A stretch of DNA of 64,000 bases, taken from NCBI RefSeq assembly GCF_022410515.1, contig NZ_JACSDI010000001.1, positions 930,001 to 994,000 on the forward strand, written 5' to 3'. Below the pieces are notes generated by a model that was not told where the DNA came from, made no database searches, and worked only from the letters and a program-made list of their open reading frames with translations. The position numbers and the translations under genes are program-made. Shown one piece after another: positions 19,195 to 27,137 of this stretch (positions within the stretch are counted from its first letter, which is position 1; each line of letters opens with the position of its first letter). The DNA is from Shewanella cutis (GTDB lineage: Bacteria > Pseudomonadota > Gammaproteobacteria > Enterobacterales > Shewanellaceae).

Positions 19195-20025
19195 TTATTT
19201 TTTAGGGGGTTGAAAACCATAATCCGTTAAGATGGCTTGTCCCTCTGGGGACAAAATAAACTCGGCTAACGCTTTAGTAGCGCGATTGGCATCCTTTAAT
19301 ACCAATAAGCCATAGTCTGCACCAACAGCTAACTCTGGTGGTAACGCCACAATCTTAAGGCTAGACACTTCTTTTTGAGCCAGTACCGCATTGGTGCAAT
19401 AGGTTAAGAATACGTCTGCCTGTTTGTTTTCCATCACCCAACCATAGGGATTGCGATCCTTAGGCGGTTTAGCACTCTCAGGACCCCCCGTCAGCTGTAA
19501 TGCTTTAGCCTCGAGTATCGATTTGGCATTGGTCTTTATTGCCTCAGCTTTAGCAAATACTGCCCAAGCGTAATCGCCAGCGGGATCGGCTTTGGGCGTC
19601 GAAGTCCCGAGTTTAGTTTGCGGTGCGAGCAGGGTGTCTAATAAATTGGCACTGGTTAGTGGTACATCATCTTGAGCAATCGCGCAGAGCTGGTTACGGG
19701 CAAACATTTGCACCTTTTCACCCGCTTCAGCATCCACTAATGCCTGCGGATGTTTCATGTTTGCCGAGGCAAAAATATCGACTCGCTCCCCCTCTTGGAT
19801 CCGCTTAAGCAATAAACCAGAAGGCGCATACTGCGCCGCCACATTGGCTTGGGATTTCACTTGATAAGCAGCAATAATATCGTTCATTGCGGCTTTTAAA
19901 CTGCCCGCAGCCCTTAGCTCTATGGGGACTGTTGTCGCCTCCGAGTGTGTTGGGGCCCCTTGAACCATACCCGCCATCAATGTAGCTCCTAAACTGAATG
20001 CCAGTACTAAGCCCTGTTTTGCCAT
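19195..20025 (-). CDS. ModA-family periplasmic binding protein
   Basis: A 276-residue solute-binding protein with a signal peptide (cut near residue 24, VQGA). The fold and motifs (LRAAGSLKAAMNDI, YAPSGLLLKRIQEGERVDIFASANMKHP, TPKADPAGDYAW, DVFLTYCTNA) match the molybdate/tungstate binding ModA group, but the ligand cannot be read from sequence. No modB or modC gene adjoins it, so it must work with a transporter encoded elsewhere or serve another role. I chose the ATG at 20025 because AAGGAG lies 8 bases upstream; the frame extends to 20049. Confidence 0.8.
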   Translation of the reverse strand: MAKQGLVLAFSLGATLMAGMVQGAPTHSEATTVPIELRAAGSLKAAMNDIIAAYQVKSQANVAAQYAPSGLLLKRIQEGERVDIFASANMKHPQALVDAEAGEKVQMFARNQLCAIAQDDVPLTSANLLDTLLAPQTKLGTSTPKADPAGDYAWAVFAKAEAIKTNAKSILEAKALQLTGGPESAKPPKDRNPYGWVMENKQADVFLTYCTNAVLAQKEVSSLKIVALPPELAVGADYGLLVLKDANRATKALAEFILSPEGQAILTDYGFQPPKK

Positions 20026-20204
20026 GCTGTATCTCCTTTGACTCTGCAAAATAGTTATCCTAATTCAAGTAACTACATACAAAACTGGAAAACACCAGCA
20101 GGATCAAGTAGAACAACCTTAAGGTAAGATCTAATAGAGATGATTGCGGACAAGATCACTGAAGATATAACTACTTAAGGACAATTTGTCTCTTACGATA
20201 AAGT

Positions 20205-20229
20205 AAAAAGTCGCCCGCAGGCGACTTTA
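20205..20229 (-). terminator. Terminator of the OmpA-type lipoprotein gene
   Basis: AAAGTCGCC and GGCGACTTT form a perfect 9-bp stem with a CGCA loop. The T tract lies on the minus-strand side, so it most likely ends transcription from the gene at 20366-21052. Confidence 0.75.
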
Positions 20230-20365
20230 ATCGTGATGGCTTATTAACCTGAACTCGGAGTAACGAGTGTCGAAAAACCCAAATTTAAGTTAGACAGAGC
20301 AACGCAAAGAGGCCCCAAAAGATGTCTATTCAGCGGCTCAGCTTATCTCGATCTCAGGTTTGTTA

Positions 20366-21052
20366 CTAACCCGTTGGGGTTAACACGATTTCCACACGAC
20401 GATTTTGGGCACGCCCCTCGGCATTGGCATTAGATGCGATAGGACTCGCCTCCCCCATGCCCTTAGACTTAACGCGAGCGGAAGCTACACCTTTACTCAT
20501 CAAGTAGTTGCCGACTTCACTGGCACGAACCTGCGACAAACGTAAGTTATAAGAATCAGATCCGCTGCTATCGGTGTAACCTAATACATTCAGTTGGGTC
20601 TTGCTGTATTCCTTCGCCACCAGCGCAACAGAGTTAAGTACGCGCTTTGCACCATCGCTTAGCTCGGTTTGATCCACACCAAAAGTCACTTCATTTGGCA
20701 TGTTGAGAATAATATTATCACCATTGCGAGTCACACTTACGCCTGTTGATGCCAGCTGTTGGCGTAATTTGGTTTCTTGAACATCCATATAGTAACCAAT
20801 ACCGCCACCCAAGGCTGCTCCAGAGGCGGCACCAATTAAGGCCCCTTTACCGCGGTCACTCTTGCTTGACGACGCCACACCAACGGCAGCCCCAGCAACG
20901 GCACCAATTAGTGCCCCCGTGGTCGCTTTCGCAGTTTGTTGTTCATTGGTATAGGGATTGACGGTTGTACAGCCAGACGCAATCAAGGCGCTGGTGATCA
21001 CGACTATCGCAAGCTTAGATGCTGGCAATGATTTGATAGAAGGCTTCATCAT
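20366..21052 (-). CDS. OmpA-family outer-membrane lipoprotein (YiaD-like)
   Basis: A 228-residue lipoprotein. The lipobox is LIASGC with Cys28. A glycine-zipper stretch follows (about 43-90: GALIGAVAGAAVGV and GALIGAASGAALGGGIGYY), and then an OmpA C-terminal peptidoglycan-binding domain (about 110-225) with VLGYTDSSGSDSYNLRLSQVRA and GEASPIASNANAEGRAQNRRVEI. This layout matches YiaD/Pcp-type proteins that link the outer membrane to peptidoglycan. A second ATG three bases downstream is equally possible. Confidence 0.9.
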   Translation of the reverse strand: MMKPSIKSLPASKLAIVVITSALIASGCTTVNPYTNEQQTAKATTGALIGAVAGAAVGVASSSKSDRGKGALIGAASGAALGGGIGYYMDVQETKLRQQLASTGVSVTRNGDNIILNMPNEVTFGVDQTELSDGAKRVLNSVALVAKEYSKTQLNVLGYTDSSGSDSYNLRLSQVRASEVGNYLMSKGVASARVKSKGMGEASPIASNANAEGRAQNRRVEIVLTPTG

Positions 21053-21547
21053 TTATGACCTCATAACATGATTGATGATGCTATTTACCTACGAAAAGGC
21101 AAAGGGCGTGGTAAGTCGCCAGAAGACACCATGAAAAAATCGCAGTATATAAGCATTCTTTTTCGAGACAATCTTTAATCGTCGCGAAGCATCGTTTATC
21201 TGTGATGTAGGCCAAAACAATACCAACTCAATACATCTTCAAACCATTCCGTTAACATTTAGAGTAAAAGCACTGAAATAGTGCAGCCTGCACCGTTTCA
21301 GACACCAATAAAAATGCAATCCGTTTAAAACATTTTAATAAGAAACTGATTATTAATGAAAATGTCAAAATTAAAATATTGGCATGATTTTTACATACTA
21401 ATAAATAGGTAGGCGAGCTAGGTCGACCAAGTCGTACAACTCACTGCCTAATGCAAACTGTTTGACACTGAAGGACGTTAATCTGAATGCCCGTTACTCG
21501 GCATGTAAATCGAAGCACAATCCCCAAATGGGATTGAGGAGGAAAAG
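21053..21547. promoter_or_regulatory. Upstream region of a small-gene and RNA locus
   Basis: About 500 bp without a gene. It contains a -24/-12 like word at 21379-21395 (TTGGCAT-N5-TTACA; sigma-54 consensus TGGCAY-N5-TTGCW, one mismatch in the -12 box). A perfect hairpin, CAATCCC/GGGATTG (21518-21536), directly precedes the GAGGAGG ribosome-binding site of the 32-codon gene. Sigma-54 use is a guess; a sigma-70 reading is also possible in this AT-rich stretch. Confidence 0.35.
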
Positions 21548-21646
21548 ATGAAACATCTGATGAAATTAATTACCCATTGTCGCCACGAGTTATTGATCTT
21601 ACGCCATGTAGGACACAGTCAGTGGGATATTGAACAGCGCCACTAA
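21548..21646 (+). CDS. 32-residue small protein, unknown function
   Basis: A short frame of 32 codons with an unusually good ribosome-binding site (GAGGAGG, 5 bases before ATG) and a hairpin just upstream of it. The peptide is basic and rich in histidine and leucine (begins MKHLMKLITHC, ends SQWDIEQRH). It is not hydrophobic enough for a membrane helix. It precedes the HTH gene by 69 bp on the same strand. The strong translation signal is the main reason to call it. Confidence 0.5.
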   Translation: MKHLMKLITHCRHELLILRHVGHSQWDIEQRH

Positions 21647-21715
21647 CGCACGAAGCAACCTTAAAGGAACCAAGAGAAACCAATACTGATAACAATGACT
21701 GAAGAGGAATAATCC

Positions 21716-21949
21716 ATGGGAATCGCCAATCATAGTCTAAAACCTGACGTTATTTTTGAAGTAAAAGTCAAAGGCAGATTACTCTCTGATGTTGCTCGAC
21801 AGTATGGTCTTTCAGCTAAATCCGTCTACCAATGGGTCAGAGAAAGCGAACAGCAACCTTCGCAGCGGGAATGTGCATTAATGAGTGAAATTGCGCAGCT
21901 ACAAAAGCGCATTAAGCAACTTAATCATGAATTACGCACTATAGGCTAG
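21716..21949 (+). CDS. Small HTH protein resembling IS3 OrfA
   Basis: A 77-residue protein. Residues 20-45 (RLLSDVARQYGLSAKSVYQWVRE) form a helix-turn-helix like that of IS3-family OrfA transposase subunits; residues 55-75 form a short leucine-zipper-like coiled coil (MSEIAQLQKRIKQLNHELR). There is no OrfB frame downstream and no terminal inverted repeats were seen, so this looks like a stand-alone, perhaps domesticated DNA-binding protein rather than an active insertion sequence. The tandem structured elements start 21 bp after its stop. Confidence 0.7.
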   Translation: MGIANHSLKPDVIFEVKVKGRLLSDVARQYGLSAKSVYQWVRESEQQPSQRECALMSEIAQLQKRIKQLNHELRTIG

Positions 21950-21970
21950 ACCACCCTAAGTGCACGGTTT

Positions 21971-22072
21971 GACAAGGTCGGACGCCAACACATAGCGTCT
22001 TGAGGTCTGCAAGCGCCATGAGAGATGTGCAAATAACGATAATAACAGCGCCCTTTTATGTCCGGCCTTGTC
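21971..22072 (+). ncRNA. Structured RNA element, copy 1 of a tandem pair
   Basis: A 102-base element closed by a 13-bp stem: GACAAGGTCGGAC (21971-21983) with GTCCGGCCTTGTC (22060-22072), one G-U pair. Inside, GUGC (22027-22030) pairs with GCGC (22048-22051) around a 17-base loop AAAUAACGAUAAUAACA, and 8 bases separate this hairpin from the closing stem. Copy 2 keeps the same architecture with different but still paired bases, which supports a selected RNA (or single-stranded DNA) structure. No separate promoter or terminator was found, so it may be part of the transcript of the HTH gene. I cannot match it to a known RNA family. Confidence 0.5.
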
Positions 22073-22146
22073 ATCAAATTGATTGAAATTAGGCATATCC
22101 CCAAACACCATGAAGATGCAGGATTCAGGGGAAATGTAGCAGTTTA

Positions 22147-22246
22147 GACAGAGTCGGATGGGTATCTATTATCGCTCCCCAACGACCTAAGATAAAAATC
22201 GTACAAATAACAATAATAACTGTGCAATTGACTATCCGGCTCTGTC
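22147..22246 (+). ncRNA. Structured RNA element, copy 2 of a tandem pair
   Basis: A 100-base element with the closing stem GACAGAGTCGGAT (22147-22159) and ATCCGGCTCTGTC (22234-22246), again with one wobble pair at the same place as copy 1. The inner hairpin GUAC (22201-22204) with GUGC (22222-22225) encloses the 17-base loop AAAUAACAAUAAUAACU. Loop length, the 8-base spacing to the closing stem and the loop sequence match copy 1, while the 41-base segment before the hairpin differs. The 74-base spacer between copies can itself fold (TCCCC with GGGGA around TGAA/TTCA). Confidence 0.5.
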
Positions 22247-22536
22247 ACTTTGTATCCCTCTGGTTAACGAAGGGTTCGAGGAAGATTTTGGCAAGACTTT
22301 AGAGGGAGTCATCTCCCCCAAAGATCAAATATGTGAATTGTACTCCCCCAAGTCACCAACATATTGCCCTCTGGGGTCTTGTCCTTTTATTCACAGTTCA
22401 GTGACGATCTCGCTGCTACACGGGTAGTGCGCCATGGCGGTAGTACAGCTTATGACCTGGCATGATTGATTATCACAATGATGAGGAACGAGCAATGATG
22501 CCTACACGATGGATTGGGATAAAAAATTAGTTAGTT
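22247..22536. other. Non-coding stretch after the RNA pair
   Basis: No gene seen. It contains a GGGAG/CTCCC hairpin near 22303-22316 flanked by CTTT/AAAG, and several short C-rich words. There is no clear T-run terminator for the upstream elements. Confidence 0.35.
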
Positions 22537-22801
22537 ATACCAATCGTATTAAATATCTGTTCATTCAGCGGGAGTTAAACGGGCTTTAGACAAGGCGAAG
22601 GCTTGAAGGCATAGTGGTGCTCTGTCGAAAGCCTTAAACGCAGTATAAAGCACGTTCAACCCCGCCCTTCGGGAGCCTCACAGGCATCTCACTCCTGTGT
22701 TACATTGACTTAAAAGGGAATAACCATTTCTTCGTCAATGCGCCTTGGATTGAGATGCCTGTGAGGCTCTGAACTGATTAGATATTTAATGTGATTGGTA
22801 T
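22537..22801. mobile_element. 265-bp MITE, copy 1
   Basis: A non-coding element bounded by 22-bp terminal inverted repeats with two mismatches (ATACCAATCGTATTAA at the left, TTAATGTGATTGGTAT at the right). Inside is a further inverted repeat, GAGCCTCACAGGCATCTCA with its complement. A nearly identical copy of the same length lies at 36289-36553. Because it has no gene, it must have been moved by a transposase in trans. No certain target duplication is visible. Confidence 0.85.
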
Positions 22802-22816
22802 TACATAATCGCCCCA

Positions 22817-22847
22817 TAAAAAAGACGCCCATCGAGCGTCAGTTTTT
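22817..22847 (-). terminator. Terminator of the RIO kinase gene
   Basis: A GACGC/GCGTC stem with a 7-base loop; on the minus strand it is followed by TTTTTT. It lies 17 bp past the stop of the gene at 22864-23721. Confidence 0.8.
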
Positions 22848-22863
22848 ATGGCATGAATGTTAA

Positions 22864-23721
22864 TTAATAACCTTCATTTGCTTCTTGAAGTCGCTGTTTG
22901 CGCTCCTGCGCCTCTTCATAGGCGGCTTGAATTTCATCCAATACCGAGTTGACATCGGCATCGGCTAATATTTCGGTAAAGTTGCCCGTTAATAGGGTAT
23001 CGGGCTTTAGCTGGCCCGACTCAAATAAGGCCCACATTTCTTTGGCATATTGCGTCTTAAGTAGCTCAGGGGCGTACTGACCATAATATTCAGTCATATT
23101 ATTCACATCCCGCTCTAGCATCCATTTAGCGTGATTATTGGCTGCGGCATCGACGGCTTGGGGTAAATCAATAATGACTGGACCATTGTCATCGACTAAG
23201 ACGTTAAATTCAGACAAATCACCATGAACTAGGCCAGCACAGAGCATACGTTTGACATAGGTCATCACTAAGGCGTGATCATGGATAGCTTTCTCGGCGC
23301 TAAGGCTCACATCATTGAGGCGAGGAGCAACATGACCTTCACTATCTGTGACTAACTCCATTAGTAACACTCCATCGTAGCAGCCGTAAGGCGTCGGAAC
23401 TCGCACTCCGGCATCAGCCAAACGAAACAGTGCATCCACCTCAGCGTTTTGCCAGACCTCTTCCATTTGTTCACGGCCAAACTTAGAGCCTTTCTCCATA
23501 GCCCGAGCACGACGACTATTTCGGACTTTGCGGCCCTCTTGGTAAACCACTGCCTGCTTGAAACTACGTTTGTCCGCTTCCTTGTAAACTTTAGCGCAGC
23601 GAATATCTTCACCACAGCGCACGACGTACACAGTAGCTTCTTTACCGCTCATTAACTGGCTAATGACTTCGTCAACCAGTCCTTCATCAACCAGAGGTTG
23701 GATTCGTTTAGGAGTTTTCAT
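22864..23721 (-). CDS. RIO1-like serine/threonine protein kinase
   Basis: A 285-residue atypical kinase of the bacterial RIO1 group. The nucleotide-binding region reads ISQLMSGKEATVYVVRCG (about 21-38), the catalytic loop is HGDLSEFNVLV, and the metal-binding motif is IIDLPQAVD, matching the RIO pattern. The C-terminus is a charged helix (EIQAAYEEAQERKQRLQEANE). Archaeal and eukaryotic RIO kinases act in ribosome maturation; the bacterial role is not settled. It is a single gene with its own terminator. Confidence 0.88.
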   Translation of the reverse strand: MKTPKRIQPLVDEGLVDEVISQLMSGKEATVYVVRCGEDIRCAKVYKEADKRSFKQAVVYQEGRKVRNSRRARAMEKGSKFGREQMEEVWQNAEVDALFRLADAGVRVPTPYGCYDGVLLMELVTDSEGHVAPRLNDVSLSAEKAIHDHALVMTYVKRMLCAGLVHGDLSEFNVLVDDNGPVIIDLPQAVDAAANNHAKWMLERDVNNMTEYYGQYAPELLKTQYAKEMWALFESGQLKPDTLLTGNFTEILADADVNSVLDEIQAAYEEAQERKQRLQEANEGY

Positions 23722-24208
23722 ACCGACCTTATACCTTAGTTAGGCTTAAGATGGAATGTGCGGGGCAAATCTTCATATATAAAGCAGCCTTCTACCAATG
23801 ATGAATAACAAAACAACAGTAAGAATACCCGAGTTCAGTAAAAACTAAAGCACCAAGCGTAGGAACACAATAGCAAAAACTGCAGGATTTAAAGTCAGTA
23901 AACTTGCTGAAAATTAACCCTTATCTCCTTTATCGCCCCTAAATAACGATTTAATCGCCTCATAAGCAACATCGTAAATCTGTCACACCATGACTTAAAA
24001 AAACAAAATATTTAAAAATCAAAATTTTAAAAATCGATGCACTAGGGCGTGTTGATGTTTCGAGATTACATTTGGTTCGTTCCACTGAAAATAACTTATC
24101 CACCTTTGAGCAACTCAAATAACCGCACAAAGGGCGAAATATACCGCTAGATCTCCCATGTTCTAAGCTTTATGCTGACGCCTCTTTGGTGACTTTTTTG
24201 ATGATTAA
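23722..24208. promoter_or_regulatory. Divergent gap between RIO kinase and lipoprotein genes
   Basis: About 490 AT-rich bases without a supportable gene; both flanking genes point away, so their promoters should lie here. A segment near 24046-24090 (GGGCGTGTTGATG and following) looks like it could be an insertion-sequence end, but I cannot support that from this window. Confidence 0.35.
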
Positions 24209-24757
24209 ATGCGATATCTTAATTTTGCGTTAGCACTGACCGCTCTTTCCCTTACTCAATGCACGAGTCTTTCACTCGAAGAATGCCGTGATAATGACTG
24301 GTACGCTACAGGCTTGGCCGATGGTAACCGCGGTACCACTGCGAGCAAGCTTAACCAATATCAGCAGGACTGCCGAGAATTTAATCTCAAGGTGAATGTA
24401 GCCCAATGGCAACAGGGATATCAGCAAGGATTAATCAGCTATTGTTTGCCTGAAAATGGCTACCGTATAGGTTTAACAGGGGAAAGCTACTATGGCGTAT
24501 GTAGCAATAATCAGTTTGTTGAACGCTATAACCAAGGTCACGAGCAATATCTTGTCAATAAACGGTTAGCTGAAATCGCTGACCGCTTAAATGCTATTGA
24601 TATTGAAATTAGCAGCATCAACAACAAACTAAACAATCTCAGCGACAAAGCCGAATTACTAAGGCAAAAAAATATCCTGCTAAATGAGAAGAATCATCTT
24701 CTAGACGAAAGTTTGCGTCTGCGCCGTGGCGATTTCCGCTTTGAGTTTAGGTTCTAA
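24209..24757 (+). CDS. DUF2799-type lipoprotein
   Basis: A 182-residue predicted lipoprotein: signal sequence with Cys18 in the lipobox (LSLTQC). The body has the DUF2799 pattern, with ECRDNDWYATGLADGNRG near the N-terminus and two repeats of the type Y-x-Q-G (WQQGYQQGLISYC, ERYNQGHEQYL). The C-terminal third is a long coiled coil (about 115-170). The location should be the outer or inner membrane facing the periplasm; function unknown. Confidence 0.8.
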   Translation: MRYLNFALALTALSLTQCTSLSLEECRDNDWYATGLADGNRGTTASKLNQYQQDCREFNLKVNVAQWQQGYQQGLISYCLPENGYRIGLTGESYYGVCSNNQFVERYNQGHEQYLVNKRLAEIADRLNAIDIEISSINNKLNNLSDKAELLRQKNILLNEKNHLLDESLRLRRGDFRFEFRF

Positions 24758-24786
24758 TCCATACAATGCTGAAGCTATCTCACAGC

Positions 24787-25191
24787 TTAATAGATAGCTT
24801 TATCGCAAACATTGGCATTAATAATACTCACTTTATTCACTACACTGATTCTTTTAACCTTAGATACATAAAAGAAAAAACCATAGTAAAGTAGACTTGC
24901 CAACGTCCAAGCAATCGCCAAACTCCATAAATCATGACTGATGAAATGTGCACCACGCAGCTCTTGAGCTAACCCAAAAATCGCACCTAAACCAATCCCA
25001 AAGAGTAAACCAAACTTTGCATAAGGGCGATGATATTGCTTGAGCACATAATAACTCGCCACCCAAGCAAAGCCTCCGCTCGAATGTCCGCCAGGAAAAC
25101 ACTGCCCAAACTCCGCCCCGTCAGGCAAGTGTGCAAACAGAGAGGAGTGAATCATACGACCACTACATATTGCGATAGGAAAAAAGCTCAA
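24787..25191 (-). pseudogene. PAP2-family phosphatase, N-terminally truncated
   Basis: A 134-codon fragment of a PAP2 membrane phosphatase. It keeps motif C2 (CFPGGHSSGGF) and motif C3 (LRGAHFISHDLWS), but motif C1 (K-x6-RP) and the first membrane segments are missing. Homology seems to begin near residue 12, and reading further upstream on this strand runs into an antisense EAL-domain fragment. With one catalytic motif absent it is unlikely to be active. The break at about 25190 is a recombination junction. Confidence 0.75.
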
Positions 25192-25342
25192 ACTTAAGGT
25201 GATAGCTGAGGGGGTAGAAAAACCCTATAAGGATGCCTTTATCTGCAATGAGGACTGCAATTACGGCCAAGGCAACCTGTATGGCAAACCGGTTACCCTA
25301 GAACAGTTCGAGCGGGACTTTATCAATCTCGCGCCAAAGTAG
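25187..25342 (+). pseudogene. C-terminal fragment of an EAL-domain phosphodiesterase
   Basis: A plus-strand frame without a start codon. It reads LKLKVIAEGVEK, then after an apparent internal deletion NYGQGNLYGKPVTLEQFERD, and ends at TAG 25340-25342. KVIAEGVE and QG-x4-KP are hallmarks of the end of cyclic-di-GMP phosphodiesterase EAL domains. The middle of the domain and everything before it are gone. It overlaps the truncated PAP2 gene head-to-head by 5 bp, so two gene remnants meet here. Confidence 0.75.
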
Positions 25343-25429
25343 TTCAACAAAACAAAATGGTTTTAATCATGTGAGTTTCACATGAACTGTGTGATTCATA
25401 GAGATCATTTCTCTAATTCAATCTGCAAT

Positions 25430-25464
25430 AAAAAGCCCCCGCAACCTAAATTGCGGGGGTTTTG
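25430..25464 (-). terminator. Terminator of nrfA
   Basis: CCCCCGCAA and TTGCGGGGG form a 9-bp GC-rich stem flanked by A and T tracts, 32 bp after the nrfA stop. Confidence 0.9.
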
Positions 25465-25495
25465 CAATGAGGGGTTAGCTCATCTTCAAGGATGA

Positions 25496-26899
25496 TTACT
25501 TGTAAGTCGCTTCGCGTTTTTTCGCTTCAGCATCCCACTTAGGTAACATGTCTTTCTTGAATGCTTCTTTCTCTGCATTCATCTTTTCCATGTCCATTCC
25601 GAGTACTGCTTGAGCCTTAGCTTTAGTCGAAATATCAGGGATAGCAACAGGATCTGTTAAGCCTTTTTTCGCTAACAACTGTGCCAACTTAACTCGAGCA
25701 TCGGCCGCTTTATTAACAGAAGTACCTAATACGCGCAGTGCTTCTTCAGGAGCGTGAGCTGCAACACCGTGGGAAGCAATCGCCAAATCCCAGCGCCATT
25801 GAGCGTGACGGATATCTGTCAGAATCGGCTTCATTTCAGCTTCAGTAGCACCTAACTCCCATGCTTTAGCCGCTTCGAAGTGCGCTTTCACTAATTGCTC
25901 TTCCGCTTTGAGTTTCATTTCTTTCACTTTAGCTTTGCGCTCATTAGTGACGCCAACTAAAAACTCTTTGGTTTGGCTGTGGCAAGTGGCACAGGTTTCT
26001 TCGAAACGGTCAAATGGGTTACCGACTTTATGGTCAGTAAACTTCTTACCTTCAGGGCTAGTCACTTTAGGCATATGACAGTCAACACAGCTGACATTAT
26101 TTTTACCATGAATACCGAGTTTCCAAGTTTCATACTCGGGATGCTGGGCTTTTAACATTGGCGTTTTAGACAGTGCGTGAGTCCAATCAGAGAACTCAAT
26201 GCCATCATAGTAAACTTCCATTTGATCAACTGTTACGCCCATATCCCAAGGGAATTTGACCCAGCCTTTTTTGTCGTCTTTTTTCTCAAAATAGTATTCA
26301 ACGTGACACTGGGCGCATACCATTGATTCTTTATCTTGCTTAGAAGCTTTGCTAAATGGCGTACCAATTGCGTCTAATGCGCGATCAACATAAGGACGAG
26401 AAATACGTAACTTTGGTGAACCTTTTTCGTGACAATCGCTACAACCAATAGTGTTAGTCACTTCTGGGCCACCTTTCGCCCACTTACCTTTGAAGTAACC
26501 GTCTTCACCTTGCTCTTCAATTAAACGAGGGACATCAGGACTTTTACAGCTCCAGCAGGCCATAGGTAATGGACCATCTTCCGCATTTTTTGGCGCGCCA
26601 GTACGCAAGGTATTACGTACGTCAGTCACGGCATACATGTGGCCACGAGGGGCTTTATAATCTTTGGCAAATGCATAGCCTGCCCACAGGATCACCATAT
26701 TAGGGTCCTGCTCTAGCGCATCAACAAGCTCTTCACTCTTTGCGGTGTCATGCCAGCTATTGTATTGATTTTTAAATTTATCTTTATAAACTTCGTTGCG
26801 TGGCTCAGTTTTATCACTTGCCATAGCCCCCGCAGCCATAAAGCTGGCGGCAACCAATGCACTTAATGCAAAGGTCTTACCTGTCATCTTCTTCATCAT
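25496..26899 (-). CDS. nrfA: Cytochrome c552 nitrite reductase NrfA
   Basis: A 467-residue periplasmic pentaheme enzyme that reduces nitrite to ammonium with six electrons. The signal peptide ends near AGAMAS. The catalytic heme site is CWSCK, with lysine as ligand, and four ordinary sites follow: CSDCH, CAQCH, CVDCH and CATCH. From memory it is very close to the Shewanella oneidensis protein, where the quinol dehydrogenase CymA supplies electrons. No nrfB-G genes adjoin it. I chose the ATG at 26899, which has GGAGATGAG upstream and gives the known signal peptide; the frame runs to 26950. Confidence 0.97.
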
Positions 26900-26978
26900 C
26901 TCATCTCCGCGTTGTATTTTTGTTGTAAAACACGACATCTCCAGCGCCAAAGTTAGTAGCTAAATACCGCTAAAAATA

Positions 26979-26994
26979 TACCTCTAAGGGGGTA
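26979..26994 (-). promoter_or_regulatory. NarP 7-2-7 binding site upstream of nrfA
   Basis: TACCTCT-AA-GGGGGTA matches the NarL/NarP inverted heptamer consensus TACYYMT-N2-AKRRGTA with one mismatch. It lies 80 bp upstream of the nrfA start. Another single heptamer-like word, TACCGCT, lies at 26965-26971. The narQP genes on the other side of this gap encode the matching regulators. Confidence 0.65.
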
Positions 26995-27007
26995 TCTGAA
27001 ACGAAGT

Positions 27008-27021
27008 TTGCGCTAGATCAA
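27008..27021 (-). promoter_or_regulatory. FNR/EtrA (or CRP) type site in the nrfA-narQ gap
   Basis: TTGCGCTAGATCAA fits the FNR palindrome TTGAT-N4-ATCAA with two changes in the left half. The same 14-base word occurs at 63981-63994 upstream of the TtrS-like gene. Both lie in front of anaerobic respiration genes, which supports a common anaerobic regulator. Confidence 0.55.
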
Positions 27022-27137
27022 AATGTAATAGTGTTGTTGTTCACATTTCTATGCTTTTGTTAATGTAATACATTATTTTCTAATGTAAAAACACGGCTAA
27101 AGTACCATTAGCTCAAGCGCCACAAGGTATTCGACAT

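Noticed and set aside
21971..22246. CRISPR array or type III toxin-antitoxin RNA
   Set aside because: Only two copies with long diverged parts and no cas genes or spacers; no ToxN-like toxin gene adjoins.
22537..22801. MITE read as a structured RNA gene
   Set aside because: The identical copy at another site with the same sharp inverted ends fits transposition better.
24046..24090. Possible insertion-sequence end (GGGCGTGTTGATG)
   Set aside because: No second end or transposase remnant could be found in the window.
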